From Rhizobium sp. Q54 (lineage in GTDB: Bacteria; Pseudomonadota; Alphaproteobacteria; Rhizobiales; Xanthobacteraceae), in NCBI GenBank assembly GCA_945907045.1, contig CAMDSH010000005.1, positions 1-64,000 of the forward strand: a stretch of 64,000 nucleotides of DNA. Direction: 5' to 3'. The notes under the pieces are model-generated. The model saw only the letters and a list, made by a program, of their open reading frames with translations, searched no databases and was not told where the DNA came from. The position numbers and the translations under genes are program-made. The first letter of the stretch is position 1, and the number at the start of each line of letters is the position of its first letter. Shown here piece after piece: positions 35,196 to 48,728 of the stretch.

Positions 35196-36638
35196 TTAGC
35201 GCGGAAGCGTCGTCGTTCCCATCAGGAACTTGTCGATGGCGTGGGCGCATTGCCGCCCTTCGCGGATCGCCCAGACGACGAGCGATTGTCCGCGCCGCAT
35301 GTCGCCCGCCGCGAACACTTTCGGCAACGAGGACTGATAGGCGGTCTGATCCGCCTTCACGTTGCCGCGTGGATCGAGCGCGACGCCGAGCGATTTCACC
35401 ATGCCCTCGTGCAGCGGATGCACGAAACCCATCGCCAGCAGCACGAGATCGGCTTCGATCTCGAATTCGGTGCCGGGGATCGGCTTGAACTTGTCGTCGG
35501 CGCGCGCGCAGTGAAGTTTTTTCACCTGGCCGTTCTCGCCGGTGAACTTCGTCGTCAGCACCGCGAAATCGCGCTCGGCGCCTTCCTCGTGACTTGAGGA
35601 GGTTCGTAATTTCAGCGGCCACAGCGGCCAGGTCAGGTCCTTGTTCTCGTGATCGGGCGGCTGCGGCATGATTTCGAAATTGGTCACCGAAGCCGCGCCC
35701 TGGCGGATCGAGGTTCCGATACAGTCCGAGCCGGTGTCGCCGCCGCCGATGACGACGACGCGCTTGCCCTTCGCCAAAATAGGCTTCACTGCGCCTAGCT
35801 CTTCGCCGCTGACGCGGCGGTTTTGTTGCGGCAAAAAATCCATCGCGAAATGAATGCCATCGAGATCGCGGCCGGGAATTTCAAGATCGCGCGGCTTTTC
35901 CGAGCCGCCGGTGAGCGCCACCGCGTCGTAATCCTTCACCAGCTTTTCAGCCGGGAGCGAAACGCCGACATCCGCGCCGTAATGGAACCGCACGCCTTCC
36001 GCTTCCATCTGCACGACGCGCTTGTCGACGTGAATCTTTTCCATCTTGAAGTCGGGAATGCCGTAGCGCAGCAGGCCGCCGGCTTTCGCCCAGCGCTCGT
36101 AAACATGAACTTCATGTCCGGCGCGCGCGAGTTGCTGCGCGCAAGCCAATCCCGCCGGACCGGAGCCGACGACGGCGACTTTCTTTCCGGTTTTTGCCGA
36201 AGGCGGTTCGGGTTTCAGCCCGAGCGCGATGGCGCGGTCGGCGATCGCGCATTCGATGGTTTTGATCGTGACCGGATTATCGTCGATGTTGAGCGTGCAG
36301 GACGCTTCGCACGGCGCCGGGCAAACGCGGCCAGTCACCTCGGGGAAATTATTGGTTGAGTGCAGATTGCGCGCGGCTTCTTCCCAGTTGCCCCGGTAAA
36401 CGAGATCGTTCCAGTCCGGGATCTGGTTGTTGACCGGGCAGCCGGTCGGCGCGCCGGTGACGGCGCTGGTGCCGTGGCAATAGGGCACGCCGCAATCCAT
36501 GCAGCGCGCGGCCTGCTGCTTGGTCTCGGCTTCAGGCAACGGCAGCACGAATTCGTGCCAGTGATGAATCCGCTTCTCGGCGGGTTCGTAATGGCGATCG
36601 TTGCGCTCGATCTCGAGGAAGCCGGTGATCTTACCCAT
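35196..36638 (-). CDS. gltD: Glutamate synthase [NADPH] small subunit
   Basis: A 480-residue FAD/NADPH subunit of GOGAT. N-terminal cysteines in [13 protein letters not shown] and the GCPVNN block bind 4Fe-4S clusters. The FAD dinucleotide motif is [15 protein letters not shown] and the NADPH motif [15 protein letters not shown]. It passes electrons from NADPH to GltB, which makes glutamate from glutamine and 2-oxoglutarate. It is the distal gene of a gltB-gltD pair two bases apart and ends next to the repeat at 35061-35178. Confidence 0.94.
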   Translation of the reverse strand: MGKITGFLEIERNDRHYEPAEKRIHHWHEFVLPLPEAETKQQAARCMDCGVPYCHGTSAVTGAPTGCPVNNQIPDWNDLVYRGNWEEAARNLHSTNNFPEVTGRVCPAPCEASCTLNIDDNPVTIKTIECAIADRAIALGLKPEPPSAKTGKKVAVVGSGPAGLACAQQLARAGHEVHVYERWAKAGGLLRYGIPDFKMEKIHVDKRVVQMEAEGVRFHYGADVGVSLPAEKLVKDYDAVALTGGSEKPRDLEIPGRDLDGIHFAMDFLPQQNRRVSGEELGAVKPILAKGKRVVVIGGGDTGSDCIGTSIRQGAASVTNFEIMPQPPDHENKDLTWPLWPLKLRTSSSHEEGAERDFAVLTTKFTGENGQVKKLHCARADDKFKPIPGTEFEIEADLVLLAMGFVHPLHEGMVKSLGVALDPRGNVKADQTAYQSSLPKVFAAGDMRRGQSLVVWAIREGRQCAHAIDKFLMGTTTLPR

Positions 36639-36640
36639 GC

Positions 36641-41377
<4,737 letters not shown>

Positions 41378-41876
41378 CTCGCCCTGCCTCGCCGGAGCCG
41401 TTCAAGCCTCCGGCGTACCCTCCTCGTCCGCAGCGCCGATAAGCCGCCGCGGGTTCGAGGCTAACCAATCTCGAGAAGGGCAGCCTTGCCCCGTTTGCGG
41501 CGCGGGCGGCTGCACCATTGGGCGTGGCCGGCCAAATCGATCCGCCGCCGCCACCCATTAGGACAGCATTGCTGTCCTTTAGAAACATGACAAATTTTGC
41601 CCGCTCGCACAAGGCGGGTCCACGTCGAAATGCAGGCAATTGTCCCTTTTATTGCTGCCGGAGCCGCCGCCCAGCAACAAGGCGAAGGGCGAGGGTGGCG
41701 TCCGCGACACGCCATTGCGCGGCGCGCGCAAGTTCCGCGTTCAGGCGCCGCCGCGATTAACCGTTTTACCGTGAATGCGAGAAAACCCGCGCAAACACGC
41801 CGGTTTCGTTGACCCTGCCGCACCGCTCGCTGAATGTCAGTGAAAGCTTTTGCATGAATGGACGGAGGGATTTTTC
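41378..41876. other. Divergent intergenic region gltB / DoxX gene
   Basis: About 499 bases without a convincing gene. Short open frames on both strands have no ribosome binding sites or protein-like composition. The one clear structure is a perfect inverted repeat, AGGACAGC-ATT-GCTGTCCT (41560-41578), about 180 bases upstream of gltB, which could be an operator or short hairpin. It presumably contains promoters for both sides; no obvious sigma-54 or NtrC-type site is seen. Confidence 0.5.
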
Positions 41877-42587
41877 ATGAGCGATATCGTCGCCTCGCCC
41901 GGTGATACCGGCATCGAGAGCATGAACAGGCTGACCGAGCGGCTCGCGAGCGTCGTTCCGCCGTCGGTGGCCGCAACGCTGGCCGCCGCCAAGGCGCCCA
42001 CCGTGCCTCAGCTTTCGCCCGCGGTACGCGCCGGGCTTTCCGCCAGCGCCGCGACCATCGCGCGCGCGGCGCGGGACGCCAAGCGCTCGCGCTCCATCGT
42101 CGGATCGGTGGTGGACAGCTTCGTCGCCGCCTGCTCGTTCATTCCGTATGCGCTGGTCGCGCTGGGGCTGCGCTTCGTTATCGCCCGCGTGTTCTTCCTG
42201 AACGGGCAGAACATGGTCGACGGTCCGCGCGTGCCGATCAACGTCCAGGATTTCGAATTCTCGATGATCTTGCCGTTGCAGGTGAAGGCGCAGACTTTCT
42301 CGCAGTTCCTCAACAGCTACGGCGACGTGCCGGTGCCGCCGATGCTCGGCGCGTATCTGGTGAGTTATGCCGAATTCATCCTGCCGATCTTCTTGGTGCT
42401 CGGCTTTGCCACGCGCTTCTCGGCGCTCGGCCTGCTCATCATCGTTGCGATGATCCAGCTCTTCGTGATGCCGGAGGCGCTGTGGACGCTGCACGTCTAC
42501 TGGGCGTCGATCCTGCTCGTGCTGCTCTCGCTCGGCCCCGGACAGATTTCCATCGATCACGTGATCCGCTGGATTTCCCGCCGCTGA
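41877..42587 (+). CDS. DoxX family membrane protein
   Basis: A 236-residue protein with a hydrophilic, Ala/Ser-rich N-terminal part (about 1-80) and a C-terminal DoxX-like domain of four membrane helices containing LGLRFVIARVFFLNGQ, LPIFLVLGFATRFSALGLLI and WASILLVLLSLGPG. DoxX proteins are linked to thiosulfate oxidation or redox homeostasis, but most have no defined role. GGAGGG precedes ATG 41877. The next gene starts 12 bases after its stop, so they are probably cotranscribed. Confidence 0.8.
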   Translation: MSDIVASPGDTGIESMNRLTERLASVVPPSVAATLAAAKAPTVPQLSPAVRAGLSASAATIARAARDAKRSRSIVGSVVDSFVAACSFIPYALVALGLRFVIARVFFLNGQNMVDGPRVPINVQDFEFSMILPLQVKAQTFSQFLNSYGDVPVPPMLGAYLVSYAEFILPIFLVLGFATRFSALGLLIIVAMIQLFVMPEALWTLHVYWASILLVLLSLGPGQISIDHVIRWISRR

Positions 42588-42599
42588 GGTGATGGCAAC

Positions 42600-43457
42600 A
42601 TGCGGCCCCGCAAATCCCCGATGGGAAATGGCGTCGTGAAACGAAGACTGATCGTTTGCTTCACGTCCGCCGTGGCTTCGCTCGCCGCGCTGTTCACCTA
42701 TCCGGGCGCGGCCGAGCCGGTGCGGATGCGTCTGGCGCAAGCCGCCAGCGCCGATGCCATGCCGCCTTATGAAATCGTGGCCGCGGTGCGCTCGATGGGG
42801 CTTACTCCCCTGGGACGTCCCGTGCGCCAGGGGCCTTATTACGTGCTGCACGCGGCCGATCCGCGCGGCGTGGAAATGCGGGTCGTCGCCGATGCGCAAT
42901 TCGGCGATGTCCTGTCGGTCACGCCCACGCGTCAGGCGGCAACCTACAACGCCGCGCCGCGTTATGACGGCGGCCCGCGCATCATCCGCGTTCCGGAAGG
43001 CTTCAACCGTGTGATGCCCGGTGACGGCTATGACGACGAGCCTGCGCCGCCGCCGCCCGTTTACAATCGCACCCCGCGCACCCGCGACACGCTTCCGCCC
43101 GCCGATTACGAACCGATGCCGCGCGGCTACGACCGCCGCTCAACCGCGCCGCCGCCTCCGCCGCCGCCGCGCGCGGTGCTGGCGCCGCCGTCCTATCGCC
43201 CGAGCGGTCCAGCGCCGGTCAAGCCGTTGCCGCGTCCGCCCGGCGCAGTCGACAAGTTCCTTCCCGCTATCGATCCGCCGGCAGCGCTGGAAAGCGAACC
43301 GCAAGCAAGCGCGGATGAACCGCCGGGGCACATCACCGCCGACGGTCCCGTCATTCCGCCGCCGACGCCGGAAACGAAAATCATTCCGCCGCCGGAAGTG
43401 AAAACGCCGGAACCGGACAAGCTAATCGAGATGCCGCCGGTCACGCCGCTCGATTAA
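42600..43457 (+). CDS. Proline-rich exported protein of unknown function
   Basis: A 285-residue protein with a basic N-terminus and a hydrophobic segment (about 15-37) that reads as a signal peptide or anchor. A small folded-looking stretch (about 55-115: PPYEIVAAVRSMGLTPLGRP, YYVLHAADPRG) follows, then a Pro-rich tail with runs of PPPPPPP and repeated I-P-P-P motifs. The first part resembles PepSY-like/‘EIVAAVRSMGL’ domains of Rhizobiales hypothetical proteins. A role in the periplasm is likely, but the function is unknown. A terminator follows the stop. Confidence 0.6.
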   Translation: MRPRKSPMGNGVVKRRLIVCFTSAVASLAALFTYPGAAEPVRMRLAQAASADAMPPYEIVAAVRSMGLTPLGRPVRQGPYYVLHAADPRGVEMRVVADAQFGDVLSVTPTRQAATYNAAPRYDGGPRIIRVPEGFNRVMPGDGYDDEPAPPPPVYNRTPRTRDTLPPADYEPMPRGYDRRSTAPPPPPPPRAVLAPPSYRPSGPAPVKPLPRPPGAVDKFLPAIDPPAALESEPQASADEPPGHITADGPVIPPPTPETKIIPPPEVKTPEPDKLIEMPPVTPLD

Positions 43458-43470
43458 ACCGCCTCAAAAT

Positions 43471-43505
43471 AAAAAAAACGCCCCGGAATGTCCGGGGCGT
43501 TTCTC
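43471..43505. terminator. Bidirectional terminator between the proline-rich gene and hsp20
   Basis: A perfect 10-bp stem (43478-43487 with 43491-43500, loop ATG) is preceded on the + strand by eight A residues. For the minus-strand hsp20 transcript it is followed by eight U residues, a strong intrinsic terminator. On the + strand it is followed by TTCTCGTTT, a weaker one. Confidence 0.85.
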
Positions 43506-43527
43506 GTTTGAGATTGGCTCGCGTTGG

Positions 43528-43989
43528 TTAGGCAGCTTGCGCCTCAACCACCTTCGGCTCCTTCGCCTTGCCGTTGCCGATCGGGATCGAGCGGGCCTTC
43601 TTCGCCTCGGGGATCTCGCGCACGAGATCGACGTGCAAGAGGCCGTTCTCGACCGCCGCGCCCTTCACCTGGACGTAATCGGCAAGCTGGAAGACGCGCT
43701 CGAAGGCGCGGGCCGCGATGCCCTGATAGAGCACCTCGCCGTTATCTTCAGTCTTTTCGTTGACCTGCTTCTCGCCCTTGATCGTGAGCGTGTTTTCCTT
43801 CGCTTCGATCGTCAGTTCGTTTTCGCCGAAGCCGGCGACCGCGACCGAGATGCGATAGTCGTTCTCGCGCGTGCGTTCGATGTTGTAGGGCGGGTAGCCC
43901 GGAGCGGCATCAAAGCCGTCGAGCATGGAAAACAGCCGGTCGAAACCGACGGTCGAACGATAGAGGGGAGCAAGATCGAAAGTACGCAT
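43528..43989 (-). CDS. Small heat-shock protein, Hsp20/alpha-crystallin (IbpA type)
   Basis: A 153-residue sHsp. N-terminal MRTFDLAPLYRSTVGFDRLF is typical of class A rhizobial Hsps. The alpha-crystallin domain (about 35-130) contains YRISVAVAGF, LTIKGEK, FERVFQLADYVQVKGA and ENGLLHVDL, and the C-terminal IPI (RSIPIGN) anchors oligomers. It is an ATP-independent holdase for unfolding proteins in the cytosol. AAGGAGG lies eight bases before ATG 43989. The upstream region has a heat-shock promoter and a ROSE-like fold, so control at transcription and translation is expected. Confidence 0.93.
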   Translation of the reverse strand: MRTFDLAPLYRSTVGFDRLFSMLDGFDAAPGYPPYNIERTRENDYRISVAVAGFGENELTIEAKENTLTIKGEKQVNEKTEDNGEVLYQGIAARAFERVFQLADYVQVKGAAVENGLLHVDLVREIPEAKKARSIPIGNGKAKEPKVVEAQAA

Positions 43990-44074
43990 GGCATATCCTC
44001 CTTGAGTTGAGCGACATGCGGTGGTCCGCCGTAAGGGCCGGACCCCACCGTGCGCAGCCACAATGGCCTGCGCA
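43990..44074 (-). promoter_or_regulatory. Candidate ROSE-type RNA thermometer in the hsp20 leader
   Basis: The ~85-nt minus-strand leader can fold into consecutive hairpins. The first pairs bases 44065-44073 with 44052-44059. The second is CGGACC/GGTCCG (44039-44044 with 44023-44028) with a supporting CGGT/ACCG helix. In the third, U-C-G-C-U (44010-44014) is positioned to pair with AGGA of the Shine-Dalgarno (43995-44003), leaving a bulged G. U-Y-G-C-U opposite AGGA is the ROSE signature, and ROSE elements are known before rhizobial hsp20 genes. Confidence 0.7.
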
Positions 44075-44080
44075 ATTTCC

Positions 44081-44109
44081 ATGTAGGAAAGCGGTTTTGG
44101 CGCTTCAAG
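44081..44109 (-). promoter_or_regulatory. Candidate RpoH (sigma-32) promoter of hsp20
   Basis: On the minus strand CTTGAA (44104-44109) and CCTACAT (44081-44087) are separated by 16 bases, close to the alphaproteobacterial heat-shock consensus CTTGAA / CyTATnT. Transcription would begin near 44074, exactly at the base of the first leader hairpin. Confidence 0.65.
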
Positions 44110-44262
44110 GGGCTCATAAATATTTGAAAAACAAAGATTTTTGTTCCCGCGATTGAGCACCCACAACGCCCTGCTATAAGGCCGCAGGTTTGTTATTCGA
44201 TCGCATTGCCGGACGGCGAACCGGATTCCACATCGCCTTCGGAATGCTTCCAGGCCCATCCG

Positions 44263-45210
44263 ATGAAACTCGTTTCAATCCCAGCCAACCCGGTCCCCGA
44301 GGGCGAGCACGTCGCCATGCTCAAGACGCCGGACGGCGTGAGCCTGCGCTACGCCCGCTGGGCGCCGCCGCCCGGCCGCAAGGGCACGGTCTGCGTGTTT
44401 CAGGGCCGCGCCGAATACATCGAAAAATATTTCGAGACCGTGCGCGATTTGCAGTCACGCGGTTTTGCGGTGGCGACGCTGGACTGGCGCGGGCAGGGGC
44501 TGTCGGATCGCGCGCTCGCCGACCGCCACAGGGGCCACGTCGGCGACTTTTCCGAATACGGCACTGATCTCGACACCTTCATGGAGCAGATCGTGCTGCC
44601 CGATTGCCCGCCGCCGTATTTCGCGCTCGGGCATTCGATGGGCGGCGCAATTTTGATCCGCGCCGCGCATGAAGGCCGCCGCTGGTTCGACCGCGTGATG
44701 CTGAGCGCGCCGATGATCGGCCTGCCCAAGCGCGGCTTCTCCGGTTTGGCGGTGCCGACATTGAAACTGCTGCGAATGATTGGGCGCGGCTCGGCCTATG
44801 TGCCGACGGGAAAAGCGGCCGCGGCCGGCACGGAGACTTTCATCAACAACGTGCTCACCTCCGATCCGGTGCGCTACGCGCGCAACGCCGCCGTGCTGGA
44901 ACAAGAACCGATGCTGGGATTAGGTTCGCCGACGGTGGCCTGGGCGGACGCCGCGCTGCGGCTGATGAACAGGCTCGCCGCGCCGAATTACGCGGGCGTT
45001 ATCCGCCAGCCGATTTTGATGGCGGCGGCGGGGCGCGATGAAGTCGTCTCCACCGCGGCGATCGAGGAATTCGGAATTCATCTGCTGGCGGGCGCGCATC
45101 TCATCGTCGCGGGGAGCCGGCACGAGATTTTGCAGGAACAGGATCATTATCGCCGGCAGTTCTGGGCGGCGTTCGACGCCTTCGTGCCCGGCACGCCGAT
45201 GTTCACCTGA
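44263..45210 (+). CDS. Alpha/beta hydrolase, lysophospholipase / monoacylglycerol-lipase type
   Basis: A 315-residue hydrolase with FQGRAEYIEKYFE near the N-terminus (oxyanion-hole region), LDWRGQGLSDR, nucleophile elbow GHSMGG, an Asp in GRDEVVS and the catalytic His in GSRHEIL. The pattern follows the serine-aminopeptidase S33/PldB group. Start 44263 is selected because codons upstream to 44206 are non-conserved; ribosome binding is weak. It has no signal peptide. It converges on the hisN-type gene with four bases between them. Confidence 0.85.
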   Translation: MKLVSIPANPVPEGEHVAMLKTPDGVSLRYARWAPPPGRKGTVCVFQGRAEYIEKYFETVRDLQSRGFAVATLDWRGQGLSDRALADRHRGHVGDFSEYGTDLDTFMEQIVLPDCPPPYFALGHSMGGAILIRAAHEGRRWFDRVMLSAPMIGLPKRGFSGLAVPTLKLLRMIGRGSAYVPTGKAAAAGTETFINNVLTSDPVRYARNAAVLEQEPMLGLGSPTVAWADAALRLMNRLAAPNYAGVIRQPILMAAAGRDEVVSTAAIEEFGIHLLAGAHLIVAGSRHEILQEQDHYRRQFWAAFDAFVPGTPMFT

Positions 45211-45214
45211 ACTT

Positions 45215-45994
45215 TTAGCCCTTGAGCATCTCCAGCGCGGCCTTGTGCACGCGCTTGTCTCCGGCCGCGACGATGCGCCCGCCGCCGAAGGCCGGGCCGT
45301 TCTCCCAACTGGTGATGATGCCGCCCGCGCCATTGATGATCGGGATCAGCGGCAGCACGTCGTGGGATTTCAATTCGGTTTCGATGACGAGATCGATCTG
45401 CCCCGCCGCCAGCATGCAATAGGCGTAGCAGTCGCCGCCGTAGCGCGAGAGCCGCACGGCTTCCTCGACGCGCTCGAAGGTGGCGCGATCCGCCTTGTTC
45501 ATCAGCCGCGGGCTGGTGGTGTAGAGCACGGCTTCCTTCAGGCTCGCACAGGCACGGACGTGCAAGGAGCGCTTGCCCGCCGGTCCGCGGTAATGCGCCG
45601 CCTGGCCGTCGCCGGAAAAACGCTCGCGCGTGAACGGCTGGTGCATCATGCCGAACACCGGCTCACCGAAGCGCGTCAGGCCAATCAGCGTGCCCCAGGC
45701 CGGCATGCCGGCGATGAAGGATTTGGTGCCGTCGATGGGATCGAGCACCCAGACATATTCGGCGTCGGCGCGTTCCTCGCCGTATTCCTCGCCGACAATG
45801 CCGTGGCTGGGGAAATTGCGGCGGATGAGCGCGCGCATGGCGTCCTCCGCCGCGCGATCGGCGATGGTGACCGGATCGAAGTCGCCAGGTTTCTTGTTCT
45901 CGACGGTCAAAGCCGTGCGGAAGAACGGCAAAATGGTATCGCCCGACGCGGTGGCGAGCTGATCGACGAAGGCCGTGAAATCGATTGCCGTCAT
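45215..45994 (-). CDS. hisN: Histidinol-phosphatase / inositol-monophosphatase family protein
   Basis: A 259-residue Mg2+-dependent phosphatase of the IMPase superfamily. Metal-binding motifs are GEEYGEE, LDPIDGTKSF and the C-terminal KSHDVLPLIPIINGAGG (where most IMPases have WD). The GGDCYAYCMLAAG substrate loop and overall length match HisN-type histidinol-phosphate phosphatases that complete histidine synthesis in alphaproteobacteria. Other sugar or inositol phosphates cannot be excluded. ATG 45994 was chosen; the 30-residue extension to 46084 is not protein-like. Confidence 0.82.
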   Translation of the reverse strand: MTAIDFTAFVDQLATASGDTILPFFRTALTVENKKPGDFDPVTIADRAAEDAMRALIRRNFPSHGIVGEEYGEERADAEYVWVLDPIDGTKSFIAGMPAWGTLIGLTRFGEPVFGMMHQPFTRERFSGDGQAAHYRGPAGKRSLHVRACASLKEAVLYTTSPRLMNKADRATFERVEEAVRLSRYGGDCYAYCMLAAGQIDLVIETELKSHDVLPLIPIINGAGGIITSWENGPAFGGGRIVAAGDKRVHKAALEMLKG

Positions 45995-46138
45995 GCCGCC
46001 CGCGCCCCTGCTGCTGCCATCGAGGTATCGGAGAAGGGCATGGCGGGCAACCGCAAACCCGGCTTGTGAGCAGGGCTTTGCCATGCGACGACGGCCGGCA
46101 AGACGAGCGGTAAAGGCCGAAAAGCCGGGGTCGGGAAT

Positions 46139-47401
46139 ATGCCAGGGACAAGCGGCGGGCTCAAAGCCGCCGGCGCGGGCGCTATCGCGCTGGTCGCATC
46201 GCTCACCTTTCTCTATGCGGTCAGTCAGTTCCTGCGAAATTCGGTCGCCGTCATCGCGCCCGATCTCGCCGCGGAAATGGCGCTCTCCGCCGCCGATCTC
46301 GGGCTGCTGTCGAGCGCGTTCTTTCTGGTGTTCGCAGCCGTGCAGCTGCCGCTCGGCATTGCGCTCGACCGCTTCGGTCCGAAAAAATGTATGCTTGTGG
46401 CCGCCGGGATTACGGTTGCCGGAATTCTGGTTTTCTCTTTTGCCACCGGCACGTTCACGCTTGTTGCCGGACGCGCGCTGATGGGTCTTGGCTGTTCGGT
46501 CTCGCTGATGGGGCCGCTGGCGCTTTATGCGCGCAGGTTTTCATCCGAACGCTTTGCGACTCTGACCGGATTGCAGATCGGTCTGGGAAGCATCGGAAAT
46601 CTTTTCGCTACCGCGCCGCTCGCGTTCGCCGCCGCGTCGTTCGGCTGGCGCGGTTCCTTTCTCGGCGTCGCCGTCATTACGCTTCTGGCCGCGCTCGCGG
46701 TGGCCTTCGTGGTGAAGAGCGATAGCGCGGGCCCTGCCACAAGCGAGGCTAAGGAAACTTTCGCGGAGAACCTCGCCGGCATTCTCGCTGTGTTCCGCAC
46801 GCCTTCGGTCTGGCGGCTCTATGCGATGCAGCTTGCCGGCTATTCGAGCTTCACGCTGGTGATCGGGCTGTGGGGCGGGCCGTACCTCACGCACATCTAC
46901 GGCTTCGATCTCACGGCGCGCGGCGAGTTGCTGCTCGTGGCGGTCATCGGGCTGGTCGTCGGTTCGATCGCCTGGGGGCCGACCGACCGGCTGTTCCGCA
47001 GCTACAAGCGGCCGGTGCTGCTCGGCGCGGGACTGACCGCGTCGATGCTCCTCGTGCTCGCGATCGTTGGCGCGCTGCCGGGTCCGATGCTCACGCTCTG
47101 GTTCGGCGCCTATGGCTTGCTGAGTGCATTCGTCGCCGTGCTGGTCGCGCAAGGGCGCACGCTGTTCCCGCCGCATCTGGTCGGGCGCGGCCTGACGCTG
47201 CTCAATACCGGAACGATGGGGGGCGTGTTTATCACCCAGTCGATCAGCGGCCTGGTGATCGATCTGTTCGAAAAAGGTCCGGGCGGGTCCTATCCGCTCG
47301 ATGCCTACCGGCTGGTTTTCGCCTTGCAGGCGGGCCTTATTCTGCTGGCAGCCTGGGTCTATTGGCAGGCGGCTGATGCGCGGCGGCCGGTAAAGCCCTG
47401 A
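46139..47401 (+). CDS. Major facilitator superfamily transporter
   Basis: A 420-residue protein with 12 hydrophobic segments, the first-half motif LPLGIALDRFGPKK and second-half GPTDRLFRSYKRP. The central loop (KSDSAGPATSEAKETF) divides the two six-helix bundles. No substrate-specific motif is recognised. The ATG at 46139 has a GGGAAT sequence just before it. It is followed by an sRNA locus with its own promoter. Confidence 0.82.
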   Translation: MPGTSGGLKAAGAGAIALVASLTFLYAVSQFLRNSVAVIAPDLAAEMALSAADLGLLSSAFFLVFAAVQLPLGIALDRFGPKKCMLVAAGITVAGILVFSFATGTFTLVAGRALMGLGCSVSLMGPLALYARRFSSERFATLTGLQIGLGSIGNLFATAPLAFAAASFGWRGSFLGVAVITLLAALAVAFVVKSDSAGPATSEAKETFAENLAGILAVFRTPSVWRLYAMQLAGYSSFTLVIGLWGGPYLTHIYGFDLTARGELLLVAVIGLVVGSIAWGPTDRLFRSYKRPVLLGAGLTASMLLVLAIVGALPGPMLTLWFGAYGLLSAFVAVLVAQGRTLFPPHLVGRGLTLLNTGTMGGVFITQSISGLVIDLFEKGPGGSYPLDAYRLVFALQAGLILLAAWVYWQAADARRPVKP

Positions 47402-47462
47402 AAAGGCCTGAAATTCAAGACCCAGCCATGCGTAAAAAGCATGGTATTTAGGTCAGCAGGCC

Positions 47463-47490
47463 TTGCGTTTTGTGCATCGCGGTGTAGATT
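47463..47490 (+). promoter_or_regulatory. Candidate promoter of the sRNA
   Basis: TTGCGT (47463-47468) and TAGATT (47485-47490) are spaced by 16 bases and placed so that transcription would begin around 47498, just before the first sRNA hairpin. Confidence 0.5.
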
Positions 47491-47497
47491 ATTGCAA

Positions 47498-47584
47498 TGC
47501 GGTAGCGATTGCTATCGTTGCCCTCCTTGGGCGTTTCCTCCCTAGACTTGGGCCGCTCGCCTTCGGGTTGAGCGGCCTTTTTTT
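47498..47584 (+). ncRNA. Small RNA resembling the alpha-r8 family (suhB motif / MmgR)
   Basis: An ~87-nt RNA gene between MFS and the convergent amidohydrolase: a short 5' hairpin TAGC-GATT-GCTA (47503-47514), an unpaired stretch carrying the pyrimidine-rich TTTCCTCCCT (47534-47543), then a strong terminator (GGCCGCTC 47551-47558 / GAGCGGCC 47570-47577 followed by seven T). The UUUCCUCCCU core, which is complementary to ribosome binding sites, with this hairpin layout is what I recall for the alphaproteobacterial alpha-r8 sRNAs, described in Rfam as suhB and in Sinorhizobium as MmgR. It should base-pair with target mRNAs, probably with Hfq. Confidence 0.65.
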
Positions 47585-47588
47585 ATGT

Positions 47589-48476
47589 CTATTCCGCCGC
47601 GGCCCGGTAGGGGCGCAATTCCTCCAGCGGAATGTCCGCCAGCCGCTCCGCCAGCGTTTCGAGATCAATGGCGAGTTGCGCAAAGCCTGCCGAGCGCTCG
47701 TAGCGGCGCTCGTCCATATAGAGCGCGCGGTTGATCTCAAGCTGGATCGCATGCAGCCCGGCGGCGGGATTGCCGTAATGCTCGGTGATGAAGCCGCCGG
47801 CATAAGGCTTGTTGCGGCTCACGGTGTAGCCCAGCGAGCGCAGCGTCTTTTCGGTCGTCTCAGCCACGATGCCGGTGCAGCTTGTTCCATAGCGGTCGCC
47901 GAGCACGAACTCGGGGCGCGGACGCTCGTCCTTGGCGCCGGCGGTCGACGGCATCGAGTGGCAATCGATCAGCATGGCCGTGCCGAAGTCCCTGTGCAGC
48001 CGCGTAAACAGCCGCCGCAGCGCGCGGTGATAGGGCTTGTACAGCCCCTCGATGCGGCGGAGCGCGTCGTCCACCGGAATGCGCTGGTCGTAGATTTCCT
48101 GCGCGTCGCCAACGACGCGCGCGACGGTGCCGAGCCCGCCCGCCACCCGCATCGAGCGGGTATTGGCGAACGACGGCAAGCGCCCTTCGAACATGCGCGG
48201 ATCGAGTTCATACGGCTCGCGGTTCACGTCCACGAAGCAGCGCGGGAAATGCGCGCGCATCAGCGGGAAGCCGCGCGACACCACGCCGGCTGCCAGCTCA
48301 TCGACGAAGCTGTCTTCCGAGCGGCGCAGCGTCGCGATGTCGAGCCGCGCGGTGGTTAAAAAGTCGCGCGGATAGACCGAGCCGCTGTGCGGTGAATTGA
48401 ACACGATCGGCGCACGGTATTCGGCCGGTTCGATGATCTCGAACGGCGGGTCAAGCTCGTCGCGGACTTCACTCAT
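47589..48476 (-). CDS. N-formylglutamate amidohydrolase family protein
   Basis: A 295-residue protein of the FGase family. N-terminal VFNSPHSGSVYP, the RSEDSFVDELA block, RCFVDVNREPYELDPRMF, MLIDCHSMPS and the C-terminal QLEINRALYMDE are characteristic zinc/active-site segments. It hydrolyses N-formylglutamate (histidine degradation, HutG-like) or a related N-acyl amino acid. No other hut gene is in the window. Start ATG 48476; a TTG at 48485 is less likely. It is divergent from cpdR, a frequent neighbour pair in Rhizobiales. Confidence 0.85.
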   Translation of the reverse strand: MSEVRDELDPPFEIIEPAEYRAPIVFNSPHSGSVYPRDFLTTARLDIATLRRSEDSFVDELAAGVVSRGFPLMRAHFPRCFVDVNREPYELDPRMFEGRLPSFANTRSMRVAGGLGTVARVVGDAQEIYDQRIPVDDALRRIEGLYKPYHRALRRLFTRLHRDFGTAMLIDCHSMPSTAGAKDERPRPEFVLGDRYGTSCTGIVAETTEKTLRSLGYTVSRNKPYAGGFITEHYGNPAAGLHAIQLEINRALYMDERRYERSAGFAQLAIDLETLAERLADIPLEELRPYRAAAE

Positions 48477-48728
48477 GGTTGGCAAAATTCATGGCTGGCC
48501 AGATTCATCGCGGGCAGGAGCCTTTGTTTCTCTTTGTTCTTTCCAGGCCCCGGTAGCCTGTCATTTGGGGGGAGACTTAAGGGATCCCATGGGCCCTTTA
48601 TACCTTCTATTGTCCATGTGAGGGCCCGGAAAGCCAAGATACCCCCGGGTTCACCCCATATTTACCTGCCATAAGTCTTATGAGAGCGGGGAAATCACGC
48701 CCAAAGCCGTGAATAACGAGCGTAGGTA

